From Actinomadura kijaniata NBRC 14229 (GTDB lineage: Bacteria; Actinomycetota; Actinomycetes; Streptosporangiales; Streptosporangiaceae), in assembly GCF_001552175.1 (NCBI RefSeq), contig NZ_BCQR01000021.1, forward strand, positions 29,538 through 93,537: a stretch of 64,000 nt of DNA. Reading direction: 5' to 3'. The position numbers and the translations under genes were made by a program. Shown piece after piece: positions 9,201 through 17,559 of this stretch. The number at the start of each line of letters is the position of its first letter. Positions within the stretch are counted from its first letter, which is position 1. Below the pieces are notes generated by a model. It saw only the letters and a list, made by a program, of their open reading frames with translations, did not search any database and was not told the DNA's origin.

Positions 9201-9655
9201 TGGACTGGGCTCATTTCTCCGCCGCCCTGGCGGAGGAACTCGCCGACCTTCCCGCGGGGGCGCTGGTGGTCGTCTACGAGGCCGGCAAGGAGACCGGGCA
9301 CTTCCGGTTCGCCCAGTTCGCCCAGGACGAGGACCGGCTGAGCGCCGAGATCGTCACCAACGAGTTCCTGGTCCCGGAGGTGCGGGCGACCCCCGACGGC
9401 GAAGAGCTGATCAGGCGGGCCGGGTGGCGCGCGCCGGAGGTCCGGGAGGGGCACGACATCTGGTGGTACTCGCTTCCGTGGCCCTCACCGCCGGACCGGT
9501 ACCGAGAGCTGTCGGAGATGGTCGTGACCGCGCTCCGGGACGGCTACGGGGCGAGCGACCAAAGCCCCTGGGCCTACGACGCCTGGAACGAGCGAGAGGG
9601 GAACTCCCCCCTCGAACTCCCTCACCTGCGACTACCGCGCGGCGACCGCCCCTGA
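9200..9655 (+). CDS. TY-Chap-like protein, candidate toxin chaperone
   Basis: A 151-residue protein whose ATG overlaps the preceding stop by one base. The pattern DWAHFSAALAEELADLP, FAQF, a RRAGW segment, then WWYSLPWP and a late LRDGYG...AYDAW fits the TY-Chap N-domain, a YbjN/secretion-chaperone-like fold common beside actinobacterial T7SS toxins. There is no signal peptide or membrane segment, so it should be cytosolic. A role holding the giant toxin competent for export, or neutralising it, is inferred from position. The 250 bp downstream to the next gene show nothing clear. Confidence 0.65.
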   Translation: MDWAHFSAALAEELADLPAGALVVVYEAGKETGHFRFAQFAQDEDRLSAEIVTNEFLVPEVRATPDGEELIRRAGWRAPEVREGHDIWWYSLPWPSPPDRYRELSEMVVTALRDGYGASDQSPWAYDAWNEREGNSPLELPHLRLPRGDRP

Positions 9656-9905
9656 CGCCCCGACGTCCTCAGCCACGGGCGAGCGGCTTCTCCCCGTTCA
9701 GCCGTGCGACGCCGGGACGGCCCGCCGAAGAGATCGTCAAGCGCGGGAGAGCCGCCCGAGGACGTCCCGTCCGACCGGCTCCGCGAGCGCGCCGGACCCG
9801 GCCGGCGTGGGGACCGGCCACCGGCGACACCTCAATAACCTGGTGATTCACGGGGCCGGGCCGCCACTAGACTCCCGCGAGGCGAGAGAAGGAGAGAAAT
9901 CCGTC

Positions 9906-10313
9906 ATGACACAGTCTCCCTCCGGCGACGGCAGCGGCCTGCGCATGGCCCGGCTGTTCGACGCGGTGAACCCCGACGGGTCTCCCGCCGTGCGGCGGCC
10001 GCAGGTGCCCGAGGAGTTCCGGGAGGCGGTCCTGCGCTACCTGGACGAGGCGCCGATCGTGCTGGCCGCCCGCAGCTACGACGAGGACGTCCTCGATCCC
10101 GAGCGCACCCCTCGCGTGCCGCTGACCTTCCACACCGACGGCGCCTGGATCTGGCCCGGCGCGGTCTCCTACTACCTGTCCGCGCACGGCGTCCCGCCCG
10201 AACCCGAGCTGGTCAACCACATCGGCCGCAACGCCTTCCGGCTCCCGGAGGTCGGCGAGGACGCGCGCCGGGCCGCCGTCGCCACCATCACCTCCTCACC
10301 CGACTTCTCCTGA
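9906..10313 (+). CDS. Small protein with one WIW-type module (module B)
   Basis: 135 residues. The ATG at 9906 is chosen because AAGGAGAG lies 9-16 bases upstream; an in-frame upstream start at 9807 has no such site. It contains EFREAVLRYLDEAP, a TDGAWIWPGAVSYYL core and PEPELVNHIGRNAFRLP. The same module forms the C-terminus of the next gene (TDGVWIWSEAVAHHL and PEPGLLEHIRANGHRVP). No signal peptide. I cannot name the function. The setting between a toxin operon and an Imm49 gene suggests a toxin-associated accessory or immunity family. Confidence 0.7.
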   Translation: MTQSPSGDGSGLRMARLFDAVNPDGSPAVRRPQVPEEFREAVLRYLDEAPIVLAARSYDEDVLDPERTPRVPLTFHTDGAWIWPGAVSYYLSAHGVPPEPELVNHIGRNAFRLPEVGEDARRAAVATITSSPDFS

Positions 10314-10322
10314 GGCCCGTGC

Positions 10323-11588
10323 ATGAACCAGACCCCGCCTCCCCTTCCCCCGTCCGGTGGCGTGCCGCCGCTCCCCGACGACGGCGGTGAGGAGTTCGCG
10401 CCGCCCTTCCCGCCGCCCGGCGACGAGGGCGAGGAGGAGGGCGGGCGCCGGCCGTCCTACGCGTACGCCACCCGCAAACCGGTCGCCTACCTGCCGGTGG
10501 TGCTGCGCGAACGGCACATCGGCTACCTGTGGGCGGGCGTGGTCACCGACGCCGCGGGTTTCGTGCGGTTCCCCGACGCGGTGGACCACGCCCTGAAGGC
10601 CCCCGAGACGTGGAGCGACCGGCTCGCCGACTCCGCCGGACGCGGCGTCCCCGCCCTCCAGGCGATCCGGTCCTGGATCGGCGCGCCCGAGCACCCCGAG
10701 GGCGGCGCGGTCCCGGCCGACGCCGTCGAGCAGTACGCGTCGAGCACGACCGAGCTGTGGGAGGCGGTCGACCCGTCCCTGGTCGACCCGGTCCTGGACG
10801 CGATGCTGCCCCTGGACGGCGAGTTCCCCGACGGGACACCGGTGGACCGCTCGCACGGCTGGGGCCCGCTGGAGATGCGGCTGCCGCCCGGCTACCCCGA
10901 GACCCCCGGCGACGGCCCGGTCCGCTACCTCACCGCCGTCCAGGGCGACCTGCACCTGGGATACGTGTGGGCCTCGGAGGACGCCGCGTCGTTCGTGGAA
11001 CGCGCCGACGCCGCCCTGGCCGGGCAGGTCGCCCGGGGGGCCTGGCGGCTGCGCCTGCGGGAGCTGTTCGAGCAGGGCGTCCCCCCGGCCGAGGTCCTGG
11101 AACGCTGCGCGGCCATGCCGGAGGACTCCCAGGCCGGAACGCCGCTGCCGGCCGTCGAGCAGGCGCCGAGCCTGCGCGCGCTGGCCGACTGGGCCGGGCG
11201 GTACCAGCAGTCGATGCCGCTGGCCCGCCCCCCGCGCCCGGACGACCTGGAGGCGTGGCGGCGCCCCGGGCTGTCGCCGGAGGAACGCGACGCGGTACTG
11301 CGCTACCTGCGCGGCGCGCCGGTCGTCTTCGACGGCGGTTTCGCCCCCGACGCGTTCGCGCCGGACCGCCCCGAACGCGTCCCGGACGTCCACCGCACCG
11401 ACGGCGTCTGGATCTGGTCCGAGGCGGTCGCCCACCACCTCCAGCACCACGGCATCACCCCCGAGCCCGGGCTCCTGGAGCACATCCGCGCCAACGGCCA
11501 CCGGGTCCCGCCCACGGCCGGGGAGGCGGTCCCCTGGGCGCTCACGACGCTGACCATGCACGGCGTCCTCCGCCATCCACCCGTCTGA
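10323..11588 (+). CDS. Three-module protein A-A-B of unknown function
   Basis: 421 residues starting 9 bp after the previous stop. After a Pro/Glu-rich N-terminus (1-45) come two copies of module A, one with HIGYLWAG and DAAGFVRFPDAVDHAL (about 55-120) and one with HLGYVWAS and DAASFVERADAAL (about 200-260). A module B with WIWSEAVAHHL (about 325-400) follows. Module A recurs as the whole of the next gene and module B as the whole of the previous gene, so this looks like a fusion of its two neighbours plus a duplication. No membrane segments. The function is unknown. Confidence 0.7.
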   Translation: MNQTPPPLPPSGGVPPLPDDGGEEFAPPFPPPGDEGEEEGGRRPSYAYATRKPVAYLPVVLRERHIGYLWAGVVTDAAGFVRFPDAVDHALKAPETWSDRLADSAGRGVPALQAIRSWIGAPEHPEGGAVPADAVEQYASSTTELWEAVDPSLVDPVLDAMLPLDGEFPDGTPVDRSHGWGPLEMRLPPGYPETPGDGPVRYLTAVQGDLHLGYVWASEDAASFVERADAALAGQVARGAWRLRLRELFEQGVPPAEVLERCAAMPEDSQAGTPLPAVEQAPSLRALADWAGRYQQSMPLARPPRPDDLEAWRRPGLSPEERDAVLRYLRGAPVVFDGGFAPDAFAPDRPERVPDVHRTDGVWIWSEAVAHHLQHHGITPEPGLLEHIRANGHRVPPTAGEAVPWALTTLTMHGVLRHPPV

Positions 11589-11599
11589 CCAGGGAACAT

Positions 11600-12013
11600 A
11601 TGAGCACCGAGCCACAGCCCGCCGCCCGCGCCAACGAGGACGTCCACTTCCGGCTGGCCGGCCCCGCGATCGAGTCCTACCCCTCCGACGCCGAGGGGCC
11701 GGTGGACTACCTGGAGGTCGTCTCCGACCGGCACGGCCCGCTGGGCTACCTGTGGGCCTCCTCCACCCGGGACGCCGCCGGGTTCGTCCGCCGCGCCGAC
11801 GGCGGCGACCACGCGGCCAACGAGTCGGTCGCCTGGGTCCGGGACCTGCGCGCCGCCCGTGCCCGGGGCGTCCCCGCCGGGGAGCTGCTGGACTTCTTCG
11901 CCCGTACCCCCCTGCCGCTGGACCCCGACGCCTCGCACTACGGCCGCGTGGTCCCGAACCCCCGCTCCACCGCCTCCACCCTGAGCGTCCTCCGCTCCAT
12001 CGCCGCCTCCTGA
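11600..12013 (+). CDS. Single module-A protein of unknown function
   Basis: 137 residues. The ATG at 11600 follows AGGGAAC and lies 11 bp after the previous stop. The core VDYLEVVSDRHGPLGYLWAS then DAAGFVRRADGG and a GVPAGELLDFFA helix align with both module-A copies of the upstream protein. Last gene of the plus-strand toxin-associated cluster; a strong hairpin follows immediately. No signal peptide is visible. The function is unknown. Confidence 0.7.
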   Translation: MSTEPQPAARANEDVHFRLAGPAIESYPSDAEGPVDYLEVVSDRHGPLGYLWASSTRDAAGFVRRADGGDHAANESVAWVRDLRAARARGVPAGELLDFFARTPLPLDPDASHYGRVVPNPRSTASTLSVLRSIAAS

Positions 12014-12018
12014 ACGGC

Positions 12019-12050
12019 GACGGCCTCACCGCGCACGCGGTGAGGCCGTC
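12019..12050. terminator. Bidirectional hairpin terminator
   Basis: A perfect 14-bp stem (12019-12032 with 12037-12050) and a 4-base loop lie between the convergent genes ending at 12013 and 12068. There is no T-tract, as is common in actinobacteria. Confidence 0.8.
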
Positions 12051-12067
12051 GGGTGCGGTCCGCGCCC

Positions 12068-12925
12068 TCAGGTGGGGAACTCGCCCACCCACTCGCCCCT
12101 CACCAGGTGCCCGGGGAGATACTCCGACTCCACCTCGACCGGAATCCCCAGGTCCGTCGCCAGGCAGGCGAGCGCCAGCAGCGGCAACGCCACGAACCCC
12201 TCGGGGGACCGGCGCCGCTCCCCGTCCCGCGTCCAGTGCTCGCGGTGCCACTCCAGCCCCTCGAACAGGGCGTCGTTGAACGCCGCGCCGTCCTCGGCGA
12301 TCACCGCCTCGAACACCCGCATCGCCGGGAAGGCGATCAGGTTCGCCCGGTCCCGACCGCCCTGCGGGTCGATCGCCTCCACGGCCGCGTACAGGTGCTC
12401 CTGGCAGTCCTCCCGGCCGCGCCACAACGCCTGCAACGCCTGGATCCACGGGTACAGGTACGGCGCCGCGCTCCCGCCCGCGGCCGAGTCCCGCAGGAAG
12501 TCCGGCGACACCGAGTTCAGGAAGTCGAGGCGTTCCTTCTCCCGGCACACCAGCGCCAGGTAGCACGCGTTCAACCACTCGCCGCCGGTCGTCCAGAAGC
12601 TCGGCCCCTCCGACCGCACCGGCAGCGTCTCGGTGCCGAAGCGGCACTCCACGACCGTGCCCGCGGGCCGGGTCGCCGCCTGGAACGCCGCCGCCCCGGC
12701 CTGCATGGCCAGCACCGTGCTCCGCCACGTCTCCGCCAGGGCCGCCGGGGCGTCCCCGGCCAGCCGGTACCCCCACACCGAGCGGGTGAGGTACTGGACC
12801 TCGTTCATCTGCGCGGGGGCCTTGTCCAGATCGATCAGCGCCCAGTTCACGACCGTGTCGTGGAGTTCCTCGGCCTGCCGGGCGGCGAACTCCGCGTCGA
12901 TCTCGTGCCGCTGAACCGTCCGCAC
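12068..12925 (-). CDS. Imm49-type immunity protein
   Basis: 285 residues, starting with GTG preceded by GGAGGAGAG. The C-terminal SPEGFVALPLLALACLA followed by a PVEVESEYLP segment is the pattern I associate with the Imm49 family of polymorphic-toxin immunity proteins. The central part is helical and Trp-rich (EWLNACYLALVCREKERL). No signal peptide, so a cytosolic protein. It points toward the giant toxin cluster but is convergent with it and has its own promoter side, so its cognate toxin may be the giant protein or one outside the window. Confidence 0.75.
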   Translation of the reverse strand: MRTVQRHEIDAEFAARQAEELHDTVVNWALIDLDKAPAQMNEVQYLTRSVWGYRLAGDAPAALAETWRSTVLAMQAGAAAFQAATRPAGTVVECRFGTETLPVRSEGPSFWTTGGEWLNACYLALVCREKERLDFLNSVSPDFLRDSAAGGSAAPYLYPWIQALQALWRGREDCQEHLYAAVEAIDPQGGRDRANLIAFPAMRVFEAVIAEDGAAFNDALFEGLEWHREHWTRDGERRRSPEGFVALPLLALACLATDLGIPVEVESEYLPGHLVRGEWVGEFPT

Positions 12926-13049
12926 CGTTCTCTCCTCCGACTCAGAGCCAATGGGCGTTCCGCGCTGCGTGGACCACGGAGTCCGCTGTCGGCGGGTGAC
13001 CCCCGGCGGACGGGCAACAACCTATCGGCGACGGACCGGTGCGACGGAC

Positions 13050-13083
13050 AGGGCCCGTCCCGCACTCCCCCGGGACGGGCCCT
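13050..13083. terminator. Strong hairpin terminator
   Basis: A 13-bp perfect GC-rich stem (13050-13062 with 13071-13083) lies downstream of the minus-strand gene ending at 13164 and upstream of the Imm49 gene. It is followed by TTT on the plus strand. Confidence 0.75.
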
Positions 13084-13163
13084 TTCTCCATATCCGACCC
13101 CGCGCGCCCTTTACCCGGGAAAGGCCCTCTCATTCCTGACGAGACGCACATCACATCCGGCGT

Positions 13164-13610
13164 TCAGCCGCCGATGACCCCGCCGGGGAAACCGGAGGGT
13201 TCGGCCTCCGGTTCGGCCATCTCGGCGGCCTTCCAACTCAGCGCCGGGACGTCGGGCGCGCCGTCGGGGTGGAACGTGCCGCCCGTCCAGTGCGCGAGCG
13301 CCTCGGCGAAGCGGCGCGCCACCCGTTCGGCGTCGGGCAGGTCGGCGATGGCGCGGACGTCCACCCACCACACCGGGACGGCGACCCGCGCCGCGAACTC
13401 CGGGCCCAGCAGCCGCCCGATCTCGCTCTGCACCGACACCTGCACCGGCGGCTCGATCGCCACCAGCAGCCGCCCCTGCGCGTCGTACAGCAGCGACGGC
13501 CCGGGCTCGCCACCGCGCAGCCCGAGCTGCTCGCCCATCGCGATCAGCCCGTCGGCGACGGCGTGCACGTCGGGACGCCGCCGCACCAGGGCGACGAAAT
13601 CACAGCTCAT
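13164..13610 (-). CDS. Hypothetical protein coupled to the MinD-like ATPase
   Basis: 148 residues. The ATG (complement of 13608-13610) overlaps the stop of the upstream ATPase gene by four bases (ATGA), so translation is probably coupled. The sequence shows a strand-rich middle (LLYDAQGRLLVAIEPPVQV, VPVWWVDVRAI) and a helix with ARRFAEALAHWTGG. No membrane segment or catalytic motif is recognised. The tight coupling suggests it works with the EspI/MinD-like ATPase in T7SS-related secretion or positioning, which is an inference. Confidence 0.75.
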   Translation of the reverse strand: MSCDFVALVRRRPDVHAVADGLIAMGEQLGLRGGEPGPSLLYDAQGRLLVAIEPPVQVSVQSEIGRLLGPEFAARVAVPVWWVDVRAIADLPDAERVARRFAEALAHWTGGTFHPDGAPDVPALSWKAAEMAEPEAEPSGFPGGVIGG

Positions 13611-15826
13611 CGGCCCGCCCCCAGCGAACGCGCGAAGACCTCGTGGACGATCCGGATGACCGCCGTCCGGGTGGCCACCCCGACCTTGGCCATGTCCAGC
13701 GGGCCGCCGGCGCCCGCGTGCCGGTCGTAGGGCACCAGGACCACCGGCACGCCCCAGGCGGTCAGCATCTGCTGGGCCTTGTCCAGGTCCGCGCCGACCT
13801 GCGGGGCGTGCGCGACCATCGCGACGACGGTCCGCGTGATCAACGCCTGCTGCTGGTTGGCGGCGAACCACTCCAGCGCGCCCTTGGCGCTCAGCGCCCC
13901 GTCCACGGTCGCGGGGGTGACCAGCACCAGCCCGTGCGAGTGGGTGAGGACGCCGCGGTTGACCTCGGTGAGGATGCCCGCGCCGCAGTCCACGATGACC
14001 GACGACACGTACCGGGTGACCTTGCCGAGCGCGTTCTGGAACGTGTCCAGCGCGAACTCCCCGGCGATCCGCCCGCCGCGCGTGGACGACAGCACCCACA
14101 GCCCGTCGGGGGTCCGCGACAGGAACTGCGCGGCCTCCTCGAACGACCGGGGGTTGTACTCGGCCAGGTCGAACAGCGACCGTTCCGGCAGCACGCCCAG
14201 CCGCAGCGGAAGCGACCCGAGCTCGGCGTCGGCGTCGGCGGCCAGCACCCGGTCGCCGCGCGCCCGCGCCAGCTCGGTCGCGATCAACGCGGACATGGTC
14301 GTCTTGCCCGCGCCACCCCGCACGCTGGCGACGGCGATCTGCCGGTACCCCGACACGGGCCGCGCCATGAGGTCGGCGAAGTCGCTCTGCAGCTTCAGGT
14401 CCGCCGACGACCCGCCGACGGCCTTGCGCACCCCGCGCCCGACCCTCCGCATCAGCGGATCGCCGTGCTGGTCCCGGCGCATGAGCTCCTGCGCGTGCAC
14501 GTGCCCCTGCGGGTGCTGGGGCGCGGCCTGCTGCGACTGCTGGTGCGCGGCCTGCTCGGCGCCGGCCCCGTCGTCCTCCGTGCCGATGATCGTCCCGAAC
14601 GCGAGCGACGCCCCGAACGCCCCCGTGGCGGGCGGATCGGCCATCGGCACGGCGAACTGCGCCCCCGAGGCGTCCCCGTCCTGCTGGGGAACGGGCTCCA
14701 TGCCCGGCATGGACGGAGGCGCGGGCGGCGCGGCGAACTGCGCCCCGAAAGCGTCCTGCGAGGCGGGCTCCATACCCGGCATCGGCGGCGGCGCGGGCGG
14801 CCCCGGGAACTGCACATCCGAAGGCTCCTGCGCATCCGGCAACCCAGGCATAGGTGGCGGTGCAGGCGGGCCTGGAAACTGCGGCCCCGAAGCATCCTGC
14901 TGTTGAGCCGCCTCGGTCCCCGGCATCGGCGGCGGGGCAGGCGGCGCGGCGAACTGCGGAGCCGACGCGTCCTGCGTGCCCGGCATCGCGGGCATGGGCG
15001 GCGGCGCAGGCGGACCCGGGAACTGCGGCCCTGAAGCATCCTGCCGGGCGGGCTCCATGCCCGGCGGTGGGGTGGGCGGCTCGGCGAACTGCGGGCCCGA
15101 AGGCTCCTGGGCATCCGGGAGTCCCGGCATGGGAGGAGGCGCGGGCGGGCCGGGGAACTGCGGCCCTGAAGCATCCTGCTGGGCGGGCTCCATGCCCGGC
15201 GGTGGCGCGGGCGGCTCCGCGAACTGCGGGCCCGAAGGCTCCTGCGCATCCGGCAGCCCCGGCATGGGCGGCGGTGCAGGCGGGCCGGGGAACTGCGGAC
15301 CTGAAGCATCCTGCCGGGCGGGGTCCATGCCCGGCATCGCGGGCATGGGTGGCGGCACCGGGGCCTGCGGGCCCGAGGCGTCCTGCGCGGCGGGCTCCGT
15401 GCCCGGCATCGGCGGCGGAGGCGGGAACTGCGGGCCGGACGTGTCCGTTCCCTGGGCGGCGGACGTGTCCGGCATCGGGGGCGCGGGGGGCGCGAACGGT
15501 CCGGACGCGTCCGGCGTCAGCGCGACGGGTTCGGGCATCGGCGGGGGCGCGGGTGGCTGCGGGCCGGAGAAGTCCGGCATCGCGGGCGGAGGCGGGGGCT
15601 CGGCATGCCGCGGCGCCTCCGGAACGGGCGCGGCGGACGGCATCGGGGCGGGTGCTGCCCCCGTGACTCCGGCGAACGGCGGGGGTGGAGGCGGTGGCGG
15701 CGGCGCGGTTTCCGCTCCCCATGCGCCCTGCGCCGGGGCCGCCGCCATGGTGTTGAGGGCCGCGAACCCGCGTTGGGAAACACCGAGATCACGCAGCACG
15801 CCCTGCTGCCAACCCGAGTCGGTCAC
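13607..15826 (-). CDS. EspI/MinD-like ATPase with long Pro-rich N-terminus
   Basis: 739 residues. Residues 1-400 are Pro/Met/Gln-rich with repeating ASGPQFPGPP-APPPMPG blocks (135-bp DNA period around 15021-15310). The C-terminal 340 residues form a ParA/MinD ATPase with deviant Walker A RGGAGKTT, switch region ADADAELGSLPLRLG, Walker B SVIVDCGAG and a VTPATVDGALSA segment. This build matches the Pro-rich MinD-like ATPases of ESX loci (EspI type). No membrane span; cytosolic, perhaps docking substrates to the EccC motor (inferred). Transcribed toward 13164 and divergent from the gene at 16056. Confidence 0.85.
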   Translation of the reverse strand: MTDSGWQQGVLRDLGVSQRGFAALNTMAAAPAQGAWGAETAPPPPPPPPPFAGVTGAAPAPMPSAAPVPEAPRHAEPPPPPAMPDFSGPQPPAPPPMPEPVALTPDASGPFAPPAPPMPDTSAAQGTDTSGPQFPPPPPMPGTEPAAQDASGPQAPVPPPMPAMPGMDPARQDASGPQFPGPPAPPPMPGLPDAQEPSGPQFAEPPAPPPGMEPAQQDASGPQFPGPPAPPPMPGLPDAQEPSGPQFAEPPTPPPGMEPARQDASGPQFPGPPAPPPMPAMPGTQDASAPQFAAPPAPPPMPGTEAAQQQDASGPQFPGPPAPPPMPGLPDAQEPSDVQFPGPPAPPPMPGMEPASQDAFGAQFAAPPAPPSMPGMEPVPQQDGDASGAQFAVPMADPPATGAFGASLAFGTIIGTEDDGAGAEQAAHQQSQQAAPQHPQGHVHAQELMRRDQHGDPLMRRVGRGVRKAVGGSSADLKLQSDFADLMARPVSGYRQIAVASVRGGAGKTTMSALIATELARARGDRVLAADADAELGSLPLRLGVLPERSLFDLAEYNPRSFEEAAQFLSRTPDGLWVLSSTRGGRIAGEFALDTFQNALGKVTRYVSSVIVDCGAGILTEVNRGVLTHSHGLVLVTPATVDGALSAKGALEWFAANQQQALITRTVVAMVAHAPQVGADLDKAQQMLTAWGVPVVLVPYDRHAGAGGPLDMAKVGVATRTAVIRIVHEVFARSLGAGR

Positions 15827-16055
15827 CTGCCTCCTCTCTCCTCCGCCAGCCTACGAGACTTCGGGGAACTCGCGCACCGTCCGCCGCTCTCGCACCAAAC
15901 CGTGACATCGAGCAAAATTCCGGTCGTTCGGCAGAACGCCGGACGGCTCCGCCGCGTCTCACCTATCGCACACCAGTGTCATCCCTCACCGTCGTGACGC
16001 CGCTACCCTTTCCAAACCTGTCTCACAAAAGCCCCCATCACGGCCTGGAGAAGCC

Positions 16056-16832
16056 ATGAACCCTCCTCAGTGGCCGGGCCAGAACCCGCCCCCTGGTCAG
16101 CCCGGTTTCCCGCCCCCGCCGGGGCAGCCGTACGGCCCGCCCCCCGGCCAGCCCGGTTTCCCGCCGCCGCCCCCACCGCCCAGCGGCAGCGGTCCGCTGG
16201 TCCCGTTGCTGCTCGTCGGCGCGGTGGTGGTGCTGGCGCTGGTCGCGATCGGCGCGTTCGTCGTGATCGGCGGCGACGACGGTGAACGCCGCCGGGTGCT
16301 GCCGCCCCCGCTGACCACCCCCTCCTACAGCCCGAGCACCTCCACGACCGCGATGGACTCGGTGCTCAAGCCGATCGTCAGCACGGCGGCGGGCAGCACG
16401 TTCACGCGCGCGGGAACGATCCGCACCGGCAGCTGCATCAGCCGCGCCGACTCCGACCTGGTGACGGCGCTGCGCGGCAACTCCTGCGTGGACGACATGT
16501 CGTCGGCGCTCTACACCAACTCCTCGCGCACGATCGTCGTGGTGGTGTCGGTGCTGAAGTTCGCCGACTCGACCACCGCCGTCTCGGTCAACAACGCCAC
16601 CAGCCGCGGCGCGAACCCCACGGTCCTGCTGCCTCCGACCGGCAGCGGCCTGCCCGCGCTGCCCCGCCAGCCGAGCGTCTGGAACCGCAGCTGGGCGCAG
16701 GGCCAGTACGTCGTCTACGCCCAGGGCTACAACGCCAACGGCACCGACCCCGGCAGCCGGACCGGCCTGGTCTTCACGACCGCGGGCGAGCTCGGCCGCG
16801 AGATCGCCAACGTGATGGTCTGGAAGGGCTGA
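16056..16832 (+). CDS. Pro-rich single-pass membrane protein, hypothetical
   Basis: 258 residues. The first 45 are Pro/Gly/Gln repeats (PGQPGFPPPP), followed by one hydrophobic span (about 47-72, LVPLLLVGAVVVLALVAIGA) and an extracytoplasmic domain with two cysteines (GSCIS and NSCVDD) that could form a disulfide. The ending has a GREIANVMVWKG strand. The topology (cytosolic Pro-rich tail, one TM, outer domain) is common for actinobacterial envelope proteins near T7SS genes. I do not recognise a family. The divergent start from the ATPase gene leaves a 229-bp shared upstream region. Confidence 0.7.
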   Translation: MNPPQWPGQNPPPGQPGFPPPPGQPYGPPPGQPGFPPPPPPPSGSGPLVPLLLVGAVVVLALVAIGAFVVIGGDDGERRRVLPPPLTTPSYSPSTSTTAMDSVLKPIVSTAAGSTFTRAGTIRTGSCISRADSDLVTALRGNSCVDDMSSALYTNSSRTIVVVVSVLKFADSTTAVSVNNATSRGANPTVLLPPTGSGLPALPRQPSVWNRSWAQGQYVVYAQGYNANGTDPGSRTGLVFTTAGELGREIANVMVWKG

Positions 16833-16846
16833 GCCCCTTTCCCGCC

Positions 16847-16875
16847 AGGGCCCCGGCCGTCCCGGCCGGGGCCCT
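16847..16875. terminator. Bidirectional hairpin terminator
   Basis: A 13-bp perfect stem (16847-16859 with 16863-16875) and 3-base loop lie between the convergent genes ending at 16832 and 16882. Confidence 0.8.
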
Positions 16876-16881
16876 CGCCGT

Positions 16882-17481
16882 TCAGGCGCGCGGTTCGCGC
16901 AGGACACCGGCGAGGACCGCGTGCACGGCCCGGCGCACGGCAGCGGGTTCCGGCGGCTCGCCCGTCCGGTCGGCGAACATGAGGTGCCCACCCCCGATCA
17001 GCGTGGGGGCGAGCACGTCGATGTCGGCGTCGGCGGCGATCCGGCCGAGCTCGCGTTCCCGGGCGAGGTAGGAGGCGATCATCTCGGCGGCCTCGGTCAC
17101 CAGCGGGATGCCGGTCGGCCGGACCTCGCGCAGCCGGGCGCGCAGGCCGTCCCGGGAGATGACGAGCCCGACGACCGCCACGACGACCGACCCGAACAGC
17201 TCGGTGAGCGCCCCGGTGAGGTTGTCGACGACGGTTCCGGTCCCGGCGGTGGCGCGCAGGAACGCGGCCCGGTCCTCGACGCGGGCGATGCGGTCCAGCA
17301 CGAGTTCGGCCAGGAAGGCGTCGAAGTCGGCGAAGTGCCGGTGCAGGACGCCCTTGGCGCAGCCCGCCTCGGTCGTGACCGCCCGGCTGGTCAGCCCGCT
17401 CGGGCCGTCCCGGAGCAGAACGCGCTCGGCCGCGGCGAACAGCTGCTGACGCACGTCCCGGATGGCCACCCCTGTCGGCAC
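16882..17481 (-). CDS. TetR-family repressor
   Basis: 199 residues from GTG at 17481; a GTG four codons later is also possible. The N-terminal helix-turn-helix is typical of TetR: LFAAAERVLLRDG, LTSRAVTTEAGCAKGVLHRHF, DAFLAELVL. The rest is a helical ligand/dimer domain. It is divergent from a SAM methyltransferase, and the 69-bp gap plus the methyltransferase start holds two palindromes that fit TetR operators, so it probably represses both genes. The ligand is unknown. Confidence 0.85.
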   Translation of the reverse strand: MPTGVAIRDVRQQLFAAAERVLLRDGPSGLTSRAVTTEAGCAKGVLHRHFADFDAFLAELVLDRIARVEDRAAFLRATAGTGTVVDNLTGALTELFGSVVVAVVGLVISRDGLRARLREVRPTGIPLVTEAAEMIASYLARERELGRIAADADIDVLAPTLIGGGHLMFADRTGEPPEPAAVRRAVHAVLAGVLREPRA

Positions 17482-17521
17482 CGCACTCCCCCTCGCCTTC
17501 CGTAGACCTCCACTATCGACG

Positions 17522-17559
17522 AGTGGGCAGTTGCCCACTAGAGTGGGCGCATGCCCACT
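17522..17559. promoter_or_regulatory. Twin TetR operator palindromes
   Basis: Two near-perfect inverted repeats with AGTGGGC/GCCCACT arms span 17522-17539 and 17542-17559. Their centres are 20 bp apart, about two helical turns, fitting two repressor dimers on one DNA face. The second contains the methyltransferase ATG (17551-17553). Between them TAGAGT (17539-17544) could be a -10 for a leaderless transcript. Confidence 0.8.
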
